Source: Euryarchaeota archaeon Ods04 (GTDB lineage: Archaea > Halobacteriota > Halobacteria > Halobacteriales > Halorutilaceae). From it: DNA of 8,601 bases. Positions 1-6,376 of this stretch are shown here, piece by piece. The notes under the pieces are model-generated. The model did no database searches and was not told the DNA's origin. It worked only from the letters and a program-made list of their open reading frames with translations. A program made the position numbers and the translations under genes. The DNA is taken from assembly GCA_028751055.1 (NCBI GenBank), contig JAQZDD010000028.1, forward strand, positions 1-8,601, written 5' to 3'. The stretch's first letter is position 1; each line of letters starts with the position of its first letter.

Positions 1-466
1 CGCGCGCCTTCTCACGCACCTCGTCTTCGGTGACATCGGGCGAGAAACGCGACGCAGGACGGGCGACGACAGACGGCATATCGACGGGCGAAGCTTCGCG
101 CGAAGCCGTGCTCGTGTAGACGCAGGCGTCGACCGTTCTCAGGTAGATGCGTTCTACAGAAGCCGCCGCTCTTCCGCGTGTCGGGTCCTCGGATGCGAGT
201 AGATGCACGACTGCGACGACGGGCGCGTCCACGAGCGGGTTGACCGCGACGAGCGACGCACGGCAGAGTTCGTCCTGCAGGACGACGTCGTAGTCCCGTC
301 CGTGAAGACGGCGTGAGGCGAGGATGGACGAAGGACGCATCTTCGGCGGCACCTCGACGACATCGACCTCATGCCGCTCGCGTAACGCGTCGACGACCTT
401 CTCGTCGTAGAGGTAGCCGCCCGTCGAACCGTCGAGCGTGCCCGGGACGGCGAAGGCGACGCGCAT
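1..466 (-). CDS. Glycosyltransferase, GT-B fold (GT4-like), N-terminal part; continues past left edge
   Basis: The 155 visible residues read as the N-terminal Rossmann domain of a GT-B glycosyltransferase. They begin with a hydrophobic strand and a Gly-rich donor/acceptor loop (MRVAFAVPG, then GSTGGYLYDEKVVDAL at about residues 13-28). A typical strand-loop pattern follows (YDVVLQDELC, APVVAVVHLL), then VERIYLRTVDACVYTSTASRE and VVARPASRFSP, the usual approach to the inter-domain linker. The C-terminal nucleotide-sugar domain lies outside the window, so donor and acceptor cannot be named. The ATG is 6 bases after the stop of the upstream PTPS-like gene. A TGAGG motif overlapping that stop can serve as Shine-Dalgarno sequence, so translational coupling in one operon is likely. 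Family-level assignment is fairly secure; the GT4 label and any substrate are inference. Confidence 0.75.
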   Translation of the reverse strand, partial: MRVAFAVPGTLDGSTGGYLYDEKVVDALRERHEVDVVEVPPKMRPSSILASRRLHGRDYDVVLQDELCRASLVAVNPLVDAPVVAVVHLLASEDPTRGRAAASVERIYLRTVDACVYTSTASREASPVDMPSVVARPASRFSPDVTEDEVREKAR

Positions 467-472
467 ACGTCC

Positions 473-862
473 TCAGACGCTCCTTTCGTACGACACCCAA
501 GCGCGCTCGTCCTCGCGTACGCTGACCTCTAAGCTGTCGACCTCGGGAGCTTCCAGACCTTCGGCGACCGCGTCGGCGAGCGCGCGTGCGAGACGTTCCG
601 CGCTTGGGTTGCCTTCTATCTCAGGCAGGTCGTTCAGGGTTTCGTCGCGGTACTGTTCGACCGCCGCGTCGACACTCTCCTCGAACTCGACGATGTCGAC
701 GACGTACCCGTGCTGGTTGAGCGACGTTCCGCGCGCCTCGAAACGCGCCGTGAATGCGTGCGAATGCAGGTCGTTCTCGTCGCCGCAGTCGGGGACTGTC
801 AGGAAATGCTGTGCGACGAAGATGCGTTCGACGGCGACGGAGTACGTGGAGGATGCGGACAT
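473..862 (-). CDS. 6-pyruvoyl-tetrahydropterin synthase / QueD-like protein
   Basis: The 129-residue protein has the length and layout of the T-fold PTPS/QueD family, which acts on dihydroneopterin triphosphate. Visible landmarks are the first zinc His in FVAQHF (H19), the nucleophile-position Cys (C26), the paired zinc ligands in HSH (H33, H35), the strand GYVVDIVEF (52-60), LNDLPEIEGNPSAERLA (76-92) and the pterin-anchoring Glu in VSVRE (E117). Two departures stand out. The Cys-to-HxH spacing is six residues and the motif reads HSH rather than HGH. Where the family usually has Asp-His just before LND, this protein has R72-D73-E74. It may therefore not catalyse classical PTPS or QueD chemistry. 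The gene lies 59 bases after the dehydrogenase stop and 6 before the glycosyltransferase start, all on one strand, so one operon is likely. No Shine-Dalgarno sequence is obvious before this ATG. Confidence 0.85.
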   Translation of the reverse strand: MSASSTYSVAVERIFVAQHFLTVPDCGDENDLHSHAFTARFEARGTSLNQHGYVVDIVEFEESVDAAVEQYRDETLNDLPEIEGNPSAERLARALADAVAEGLEAPEVDSLEVSVREDERAWVSYERSV

Positions 863-921
863 GCACGACGAAGAAGGCGGACGCGACGGAAAAACTCACC
901 GCCGACACATCCTCTACTGCG

Positions 922-1965
922 TCACGAGTAGTCGAAGACGACGCAGAGCGCGCCGTCTTCCGTCGCCTCGTAAGCACGCGCCGCCTCGTTCACGCCGAAA
1001 CTGTCTGTCACGAGACGCGACGGCACCGTATCCTTGACGAACTCCCACGCGACTCCGAGACGACGCTCCTTCGTCCACCGCCCGCGGAACCGTGGAGCGA
1101 GTCTGCTGACCTGACTGTCGACGACGGTCATGTCGCTCTTGTGGAACTTGCCCCCTAAGTCGAGCGAGACACGTCTGTTTCCGTACCAAGAGCCTACGAC
1201 GACACGTCCGTCGTAGCCCGTGACGCCTACCGCGTCGTCGAGAGCGTCGGGACTGCCCGAAACCTCGTACGAAATGTCGTAGCCGCCGTCGGGTGCAACG
1301 TCTTCAGCCTCGGAGGGTGTACGTGCCACGTCCGCGCCCATCTCCTTCGCAAGCCGTCGCCGCTCCTCGCGCGGCTCGAAGACGTGAACGTCGACGGGGA
1401 AACGCGAGACTACCGACGTCGTAAGCAAGCCTACGACTCCCTGTCCGAAGACGGCGACGTTCTCGCCCACGACGGGGCGTCCGTCCATCGCAAAGCTCAC
1501 AGCAGTCTCGACGCTCGAAAGCAGCGCGGCGTCTTCGTCCTTCACGTCTTCGGGTACGCGCCGCGCCATCTCGCCCGAAACGACGAATCTTGACTGGTGT
1601 GGATGTAAGGCATGCACACGTTCGCCGACGCGTTCCTCTGCTTCCTCGCCCGCGGCGACGACCTCGCCAACGACCGAGTAGCCGTAACGCGTCGGATAGG
1701 CGAGGCTTCCGACACCGGGTACCCCCGCCTCCGTCTCATCTTCGTCGGGCATCTCGTCCCTGTACAGTAGAAGCTCCGTACCTGTGCTAACCGCCGAAAA
1801 CGACGCCTCGACGAGTACTTCGTTTCCCTCCGGCTCCGGCACCTCGACAGACCGTGTCTCCACCGACCTTTCACCCGTGAAGAAGACTGCTTCTCCGTCT
1901 CTGTCTCCGTTCTTGTTTCCGCCTCCGTCGCCCCCTTTTTCTCCGTCTCCTCCCCTTCTGTCCAT
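922..1965 (-). CDS. Medium-chain dehydrogenase lacking canonical zinc ligands (BchC-like subgroup)
   Basis: From the ATG at 1965 the protein has 347 residues, the usual size for a medium-chain dehydrogenase/reductase (MDR). The catalytic GroES-like domain starts at EAVFFTGERS after a low-complexity Gly/Asp/Lys leader (residues 2-24). The Rossmann dinucleotide motif GQGVVG is at 174-179, with a strand ending in FEPRE at about 196-200. The catalytic zinc Cys position reads SAVSTGTE (S60), the GHE position reads RYGYSVVGE (93-101), and the four-Cys structural zinc loop is absent. The protein is therefore probably zinc-free even though such proteins are often named zinc-binding. HPHQS (121-125) and DSQVSRLAPRFRGRWTKERR (283-302) recall a BchC-like subgroup. 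I chose 1965 because the AT-rich promoter element is centred about 29 bases upstream; the in-frame ATG at 1989 sits directly against that element. It is first in the operon with the PTPS-like and glycosyltransferase genes. Substrate unknown. Confidence 0.82.
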   Translation of the reverse strand: MDRRGGDGEKGGDGGGNKNGDRDGEAVFFTGERSVETRSVEVPEPEGNEVLVEASFSAVSTGTELLLYRDEMPDEDETEAGVPGVGSLAYPTRYGYSVVGEVVAAGEEAEERVGERVHALHPHQSRFVVSGEMARRVPEDVKDEDAALLSSVETAVSFAMDGRPVVGENVAVFGQGVVGLLTTSVVSRFPVDVHVFEPREERRRLAKEMGADVARTPSEAEDVAPDGGYDISYEVSGSPDALDDAVGVTGYDGRVVVGSWYGNRRVSLDLGGKFHKSDMTVVDSQVSRLAPRFRGRWTKERRLGVAWEFVKDTVPSRLVTDSFGVNEAARAYEATEDGALCVVFDYS

Positions 1966-1989
1966 GCCGTACGTTCGGCGTCTTGGCAC

Positions 1990-1999
1990 TAAACATTAA
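1990..1999. promoter_or_regulatory. Shared bidirectional TATA-like element (TAAACATTAA)
   Basis: This is the only AT-rich stretch between two divergent genes. It reads TAAACATTAA on the plus strand and TTAATGTTTA on the minus strand. Its centre is about 28 bases upstream of the GTG at 2023 and about 29 bases upstream of the ATG at 1965. Both distances match a TATA box feeding a leaderless transcript in haloarchaea. One element, or two overlapping ones, probably drives both the methyltransferase and the dehydrogenase operon. This is read from sequence and spacing only. Confidence 0.55.
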
Positions 2000-2022
2000 C
2001 GTGGAGGGCACGTACAGAAGAC

Positions 2023-2757
2023 GTGCGAGTCACGGAACGTCTCCGCCATGCCGTCTACTCGGCGTACTACAAGGCGCGTAACCTCAACTACTCGTCGAGG
2101 TACGGATATCCGACGACGAAAGCTGTCGGAGACATCTCTTTCAGGAGCTACGAACTTTACAGCCTCCACGGACGCGACGACCTCCTGCACGAACTCGTCG
2201 GACGCGTCGACGCAGGAGACGTGTTTTTCGATGTCGGCGCGAACGTCGGCGTCTACTCGTGCGCCGCCGCAGCGACAGGTGCGACGGTGCACGCATTCGA
2301 GCCGAACCCCGAGGCACGCGAGAAGCTACGCGCCAACTTAGACGCCAACGGCTTCGGAGACGGCACCGACAGCGTCCTGCATAGCTTCGCACTCTCCGAC
2401 ACAGACGGAACGGCGACGTTCCACGTCTCTTCCTATCCCGAGGTTTCGTCGTTACGTCGCGCGAACGCCACCGTCTCGGGCGGACGTGTCGTAACTTCGT
2501 TCGAGACTGAGACACGCCGTCTCGACACCGCCGTCGAACGCCTCGGACTACCTCCGCCCGACCATCTCAAGGTGGACGTCGAAGGCTCAGGTATCGGGGT
2601 TCTGCGCGGCGCGGAGGAGACGCTCGCTGAGGCGCGTCCGACGGTCTACTTCGAGCCACACGGAAACGCCGAAGAGGCGCGTGAGATGCTCGAAGGAGCA
2701 GGGTATGCTGTCGAACAAACCGAAGACGGCGACTTCGTTGCCGAGCCTACCGAGTAG
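2023..2757 (+). CDS. FkbM-family SAM-dependent methyltransferase
   Basis: A 244-residue class I methyltransferase. The SAM-binding motif I is VFFDVGANVGVYSC (67-80), motif II carries FEPNPEA (92-98), and the FkbM hallmarks DHLKVDVEGSGIGVLRGAEETL (180-201) and PTVYFEPHG (206-214) follow. FkbM-type enzymes usually methylate hydroxyls of sugars or polyketides, and haloarchaea carry many beside glycosyltransferase genes. A GTG start at 2023 is used because the next in-frame Met is near the C-terminus and a TATA-like element lies about 28 bases upstream, giving a leaderless transcript. The N-terminal 45 residues are basic and aromatic and precede the fold. It is divergent from, and apparently shares a promoter with, the dehydrogenase/PTPS/glycosyltransferase operon, which suggests a common pathway and O-methylation of its product. 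The substrate is inference. Confidence 0.85.
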   Translation: MRVTERLRHAVYSAYYKARNLNYSSRYGYPTTKAVGDISFRSYELYSLHGRDDLLHELVGRVDAGDVFFDVGANVGVYSCAAAATGATVHAFEPNPEAREKLRANLDANGFGDGTDSVLHSFALSDTDGTATFHVSSYPEVSSLRRANATVSGGRVVTSFETETRRLDTAVERLGLPPPDHLKVDVEGSGIGVLRGAEETLAEARPTVYFEPHGNAEEAREMLEGAGYAVEQTEDGDFVAEPTE

Positions 2758-2784
2758 TTTCACGGAGCCGTCGTCTCGAAGTAG

Positions 2785-3189
2785 TTAGCGAGCGGTTTCA
2801 CGAAGCTTTGTGTAGAGTTCCTTCTCCGTTAGTGCGGAGTACTCGCCGGAGCCGTTCAGTACGACGGCTACAAGAAGGACGGAGGCGGCGAGGTTAAGCG
2901 TGTCCGGACCGGCTGTCAAGAACGCGCCGACCATCACGAAGCCGAGTAAGACTGCCGAGACGCGCGTCAAGAATCCGACGAGAACCGCGAAGCCCGCGAC
3001 CACCTCCACGAAGCCTACGACGATGACGGCTATCTCGGGGAAAGGGACACCGACTTCGGCGAAGAAAGCCACCTCGTCGGGGTAGAGCACGAACTTCAGC
3101 ACGCCTATCGGAACGAATATGCCCGCCACAGCTAGGCGAAGTAAGAGTGACGCGACGGAGTGGAGTCTTTTCAGCCGTTCCTGCTCCAT
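2785..3189 (-). CDS. DoxX-family small integral membrane protein
   Basis: A 134-residue membrane protein with four hydrophobic segments, at about 12-35, 52-73, 74-92 and 97-112, and charged ends. The pattern R-L-A-V-A-G-I-F-V-P-I-G-V-L-K-F (18-33), followed by the short loop FFAEVGVPFPE (42-52) and GFLTRVSAVLLGFVMVGAF (72-90), is that of the DoxX/DoxD-like family. The family name comes from a subunit of the thiosulfate:quinone oxidoreductase of Acidianus, but most members, including those of haloarchaea, have no established substrate. The ATG at 3189 lies about 27 bases downstream of a TATGATTA element, so the transcript is probably separate and leaderless. It converges on the methyltransferase gene, with 27 bases between the two stops. 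Membrane location and family are well supported; function is not. Confidence 0.82.
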   Translation of the reverse strand: MEQERLKRLHSVASLLLRLAVAGIFVPIGVLKFVLYPDEVAFFAEVGVPFPEIAVIVVGFVEVVAGFAVLVGFLTRVSAVLLGFVMVGAFLTAGPDTLNLAASVLLVAVVLNGSGEYSALTEKELYTKLRETAR

Positions 3190-3211
3190 GTTAAACCGTT
3201 ATGCCTCTCCG

Positions 3212-3219
3212 TAATCATA
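3212..3219 (-). promoter_or_regulatory. TATA-like box of the DoxX gene
   Basis: The minus strand reads TATGATTA, centred about 27 bases upstream of the DoxX-family ATG, the spacing of a leaderless haloarchaeal promoter. It overlaps the stop codon (3215-3217) of the upstream phosphatidyltransferase gene, so DoxX can be transcribed independently of it. Confidence 0.45.
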
Positions 3220-3925
3220 CTTGCGACAGTACGCGCCCACAGACGACGAGCCAGTCGCGGGCGAACCAGACGACGAAGGGTATCATAGCCACGACAGCGG
3301 CGGGACGGACGACTGAGGCGGGAACGACGGGTACGAGAGCACCCAGAACGACCGCGAGTTGCGCCGACGACAGAAGCTTACGCGTCGTGCTCTCGTCGAG
3401 TTCGGCGACACGCATTCCGAGTCTCCGGCGTACGACGACGCCGACGACGAAGACGTAACGTGCGACACCGACGACGATGTACACGACAGGAAGCCAGCCG
3501 TGTGCGACGCCGACGGAGACGCCGACGAGCGTCAGCAAGCCGTCTGCCTCGGCGTCCAAACGGCTACCTAGCTCCGTTTGGCGTGTCCGTCGCGCAACCG
3601 CGCCGTCGACGGCGTCTAAGAGGGCGGCGGCGGCGAAAGCCCCTGCGGCGAGCCATGTTTCCGCGCCGACAGGACGGACGACGACGAATCCGGCGACGTA
3701 GGCGACAAGCGTGAGACGTACGAAAGTGACGGCGTCGCCCGGTCCCACGCCTGCGTCTGTGCCCGCGCCGTCACCCACTCGCAGGTACGAGTAGACGGTG
3801 ACGTAGACGAGAACGCCGACGGAGACGAGCGAAGCCGGTGCAGGTTCGAATCCGCGCGCCGCTACGGTGACGACTGCGAGAGCCGCGAAGGCTACGACGA
3901 CACCGAGACGCGGACGTGCGCGCAA
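3215..3925 (-). CDS. CDP-alcohol phosphatidyltransferase family protein
   Basis: A 236-residue, very hydrophobic protein carrying the full family signature D-x2-D-G-x2-A-R-x8-G-x3-D-x3-D. Here it is D104-AV-D107-G108-AV-A111-R112, eight residues, G120, then D124 and D128; these acidic residues bind metal and the CDP-alcohol. Six or so membrane segments surround it (about 8-25, 30-48, 68-84, 90-104, 130-160, 188-230). The family moves a phosphoalcohol from CDP-alcohol to a second alcohol, for example in archaetidylserine, archaetidylglycerol or archaetidylinositol synthesis at the membrane. The second alcohol cannot be read here. The start is an apparent TTG at 3925, since no ATG or GTG occurs in frame between the upstream stop (3946) and the first membrane segment. 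It lies 18 bases after the transcription factor S gene and is probably co-transcribed with it. Family assignment is firm; the start is less so. Confidence 0.85.
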   Translation of the reverse strand: MRARPRLGVVVAFAALAVVTVAARGFEPAPASLVSVGVLVYVTVYSYLRVGDGAGTDAGVGPGDAVTFVRLTLVAYVAGFVVVRPVGAETWLAAGAFAAAALLDAVDGAVARRTRQTELGSRLDAEADGLLTLVGVSVGVAHGWLPVVYIVVGVARYVFVVGVVVRRRLGMRVAELDESTTRKLLSSAQLAVVLGALVPVVPASVVRPAAVVAMIPFVVWFARDWLVVCGRVLSQV

Positions 3926-3943
3926 ATCCTCACCCGTCCGCCC

Positions 3944-4255
3944 TCAGTCGTAGTCGCGCCACTTGTGGTCGCAGTTGACGCAGATGTAGAAACGTGTCTC
4001 CGACTCGTCCGCCGAACGCGTCTGCTGGAGGTACCAGTAAGCCTCGTCGTTGCCGCAGTCGGGACAGTTGACTTCGGTCGTCGGCAGACCTTTGTCCTCT
4101 GCGTCCTCCAAGACGGTTATCTCCTCGCGTCCTCCTTCCTCTGTCGTCGTGTAGTCGACGTCCTCGTCACGTACCTTCACCGCGCCACACTCGCCACACT
4201 CGAAGACGCCGTCTTCGAGGTACATCATAGAGCCGCATTCGGGACAGAACTCCAT
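3944..4255 (-). CDS. tfs: Transcription factor S (TFIIS/RPB9-like transcript cleavage factor)
   Basis: A 103-residue protein with two zinc ribbons. The N-terminal ribbon has C4, C7, C20 and C23. The C-terminal ribbon has C64, C67, C92 and C95 and carries the diagnostic tip QQTRSADESETRF (77-89). In archaeal TFS the acidic pair at this tip (D83, E84 here) enters the RNA polymerase secondary channel and stimulates cleavage of backtracked RNA. An acidic linker (about 28-60) joins the ribbons, as usual for haloarchaeal versions. The ATG at 4255 has a CTTTAAGC element centred about 27 bases upstream, so the transcript is probably leaderless. The CDP-alcohol phosphatidyltransferase gene follows 18 bases downstream. 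With the catalytic DE pair and all eight cysteines intact, an active cleavage factor is likely rather than an inhibitory paralogue. Confidence 0.93.
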   Translation of the reverse strand: MEFCPECGSMMYLEDGVFECGECGAVKVRDEDVDYTTTEEGGREEITVLEDAEDKGLPTTEVNCPDCGNDEAYWYLQQTRSADESETRFYICVNCDHKWRDYD

Positions 4256-4278
4256 GTACGGTCAAAACCATCCGCACA

Positions 4279-4286
4279 CTTTAAGC
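4279..4286 (-). promoter_or_regulatory. TATA-like box of the transcription factor S gene
   Basis: The minus strand reads GCTTAAAG after a purine-rich GGGTA that could act as part of a TFB recognition element. The centre is about 27 bases upstream of the TFS start codon, fitting a leaderless transcript. It lies in the 54-base gap after the helicase stop codon. Confidence 0.5.
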
Positions 4287-4309
4287 TACCCGTTCGTGTC
4301 TGCTGGCTG

Positions 4310-6283
4310 TCAGTTTTTCGCGTCCAACAGTTCGAGTTCCGCCACCGTGTCGAGAGGATGGTCGCCCCTCTCAACGCTATCGATGACAGTCTCCGCCTGT
4401 TCGAGCGAAAGGAAACGTGTCGCTGCTACGTATCCGAGACGCGTGATTTCGTCACCTCGGACGAGCGCGGCGTCGCGCAGGTCTTCGAGCGCGGTGTCGA
4501 TGTCGAACTCGCCTAAGAGCGAGTCGGTGACCTGTCTGTGCCTCTTGCCCGCGTAGGCGACGTTCGCAAGCGTCTGTTCGTGTGCCGCCTCCTGCGTGTA
4601 GTCGACCACAACGTCCTCCGTCTCTCCCTTGAGGAGGTCGAGAGCAACTTCGTCCTCCGCGCGCTCCATGCTCGAATGGTAGACTGCGTCGGGTTCAGCC
4701 AGCACGTAGACGACGCCTCGGTCGTGGTAGTCGGGGCGTCCCGCGCGTCCGAGCATCTGTTCGAACTCGCCGACAGACAGCCATTCGATACCCATCGCAA
4801 GCCGCTCAAAGATGACCTGCGAGGCGGGGAAGTCGACTCCCGCGCCCAACGCCGCCGTTGTGACGACAGCCGCAACCTCCTGGTCGCCGAAGGCACGTTC
4901 GACGCTCTTGCGTTCGCCGCCCGACAGACCTGCGTGGTACGCGGCGGCACTCGGAAGCGCGCCAGCGAGTTCGTGGCAACGTCTCCGCGAGTTGGTGAAG
5001 ACGATTGTCTGTCCCCTGTAACCTTTCGACGACTTCTGGTTGTACTCGCGCTTCACCAGACGTTCGACTATGTCGCCCTTCTCAGTCTCGTCTGCGAACG
5101 TGAGATGCCTCTCTATTGGCACGGGACGTTCCTCGTACTCGACAGTTCGCGCGTCGAGTGCGTCTGCGAGCGCGTCGGGGTTTCCGACGGTCGCCGAGAG
5201 GTAGATATGCTGTGCGTCGTGTGCGTCGCGCAGACGTGCGATGAGACCGTCGACCCTGTGCCCGCGGTCCTCGTCCTGCAGGTTGTGCACCTCGTCTATG
5301 ACGACTGTACCTACGTCGCCGAGGTCCTTCCCTGTACGGAGCGCGTGGTCGACGCCTTCGTACGTTCCGACTACTATCTCGGCGTCGGGGTCGAAACGCG
5401 TCGTCCGTGCCGAGATACGGTTAGAGCCGACGCGTTGTGTGACATCGAAACGGTCGCCGTAGAGGTCGTCGAAACGGTCATACTTCTGGTTTGCGAGTGC
5501 GACGAGAGGCACCAGAAACAGAAGCTTTCCGCGTCCCTCAACGAGGTTGTGCAGACCCGCTATCTCGCCCACGAGCGTCTTACCCGTCGCCGTCGCGCTC
5601 GCAACAAGAAGGTCTTCTCCGTCGAGCAAGCCTGCGCGGACGCTGGTCGCCTGCACAGGCAGGAGCGAGTCGAACGTCAGCAGGCTCTTGACTTCGTCGC
5701 TCAACGGCGTCTCTTCGAGCGGCAGGGGTTCGGCGACGTTCTCGTCCATCTCGTCGAACTTGGTGAGTTCAGGATTGAGGCTTCCTTCCAAGAGACCGAC
5801 GACCTTCTCGACCCTGCCGACACGCCTCAGAAGGTCGTCGAGCCTTTCGCGTGTAGAGGAAGAGACGCCGCGGAAAGAGGCTTCGCGCCTGAGTTCGTCG
5901 AGCGCGCAGTCGACACAGATACGTTCGCCGTCGTTGAGGACGGCGTCCTCTTCGAGCAGTGACGTGAAACGGTCGTTGAGGAGACATAGCCTGCAGACCT
6001 CCTCGCGCCAGAGGTCGACGCCGTAAGCGTCTAAAAGCTCCTCCATCTCCTCGAAGCCGTCGCCGCTCGCCTCGTACACCACCTCGTCAGCCATACGTGC
6101 CAAGTCGACGAACTCGTCGGGCTGACGTGTCTCGTGCTCGCCGTTGCGGCGGACACGGAGCTTAGCAGGACGCCAGCCCTTCGAGGTTTCGCGTGTCTCC
6201 AACTTCGCCGAGAACACTGTCTCACCGTTGCGTGACGGTAGAACCTTGTAGCCGTCGCCTTCGGGCGAGACCAAGAGTCTCAT
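4310..6283 (-). CDS. DEAD/DEAH-box superfamily 2 helicase with N-terminal four-Cys module
   Basis: A 657-residue ATPase related to the Hel308/Ski2-like group. In order: an N-terminal domain of about 200 residues; a Q-motif-like LLPVQATS (207-214); Walker A ASATATGKT (228-236); LVPLVALANQ (257-266); motif II DEVH (330-333); motif III SAT (363-365); IVFTNSRRRC (427-436); YHAGLSG (449-455); VVTTAALGAGVDFPA (473-487); and motif VI QMLGRAGRPDYHDRG (509-523). A helical C-terminal region follows. The N-terminal domain has two Cys pairs, C97/C100 and C123/C126, spaced as a zinc-binding unit. I recall haloarchaeal helicases of this layout being annotated with a domain of unknown function (DUF5814), but cannot check that here. 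All ATPase motifs are present, so activity is likely, presumably on DNA or structured nucleic acid. The start is the ATG at 6283; a possible TATA element lies about 29 bases upstream. Confidence 0.88.
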   Translation of the reverse strand: MRLLVSPEGDGYKVLPSRNGETVFSAKLETRETSKGWRPAKLRVRRNGEHETRQPDEFVDLARMADEVVYEASGDGFEEMEELLDAYGVDLWREEVCRLCLLNDRFTSLLEEDAVLNDGERICVDCALDELRREASFRGVSSSTRERLDDLLRRVGRVEKVVGLLEGSLNPELTKFDEMDENVAEPLPLEETPLSDEVKSLLTFDSLLPVQATSVRAGLLDGEDLLVASATATGKTLVGEIAGLHNLVEGRGKLLFLVPLVALANQKYDRFDDLYGDRFDVTQRVGSNRISARTTRFDPDAEIVVGTYEGVDHALRTGKDLGDVGTVVIDEVHNLQDEDRGHRVDGLIARLRDAHDAQHIYLSATVGNPDALADALDARTVEYEERPVPIERHLTFADETEKGDIVERLVKREYNQKSSKGYRGQTIVFTNSRRRCHELAGALPSAAAYHAGLSGGERKSVERAFGDQEVAAVVTTAALGAGVDFPASQVIFERLAMGIEWLSVGEFEQMLGRAGRPDYHDRGVVYVLAEPDAVYHSSMERAEDEVALDLLKGETEDVVVDYTQEAAHEQTLANVAYAGKRHRQVTDSLLGEFDIDTALEDLRDAALVRGDEITRLGYVAATRFLSLEQAETVIDSVERGDHPLDTVAELELLDAKN

Positions 6284-6308
6284 CAGTACACGAAAGTAAG
6301 CCGCGTGA

Positions 6309-6316
6309 ACGTATCT
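6309..6316 (-). promoter_or_regulatory. Possible promoter of the helicase gene
   Basis: In the 93-base gap between the secreted-protein stop and the helicase start, the minus strand carries GAAAGATACGT, a purine-rich element followed by a weak TATA-like ATACGT. It is about 29 bases upstream of the helicase ATG. The match is weak and rests mainly on spacing. Confidence 0.3.
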
Positions 6317-6376
6317 TTCTTGCTATCCGCAGTCTCAGCACCGTGCCGTCTCAGCATCTTCAGCCGTTTCGGCACC

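Noticed and set aside
438..1158. Overlapping plus-strand open frames of 199 and 134 codons
   Set aside because: They are antisense to the PTPS-like and dehydrogenase genes and encode Arg/Ser-rich sequence of the kind expected from off-frame reading.
1963..1989. Upstream ATG at 1989 as start of the dehydrogenase (355 residues)
   Set aside because: It abuts the only TATA-like element, leaving no room for a transcription start before it. The ATG at 1965 has the correct spacing.
3965..4516. A 183-codon plus-strand open frame
   Set aside because: It runs antisense across transcription factor S and the end of the helicase, both of which have clear family motifs.
4538..5962. A 474-codon open frame on the plus strand
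   Set aside because: It is exactly antisense to the helicase gene, whose motifs are unmistakable. Its translation is rich in Cys, Arg and Val with no domain pattern. Long antisense frames are common in GC-rich genomes.
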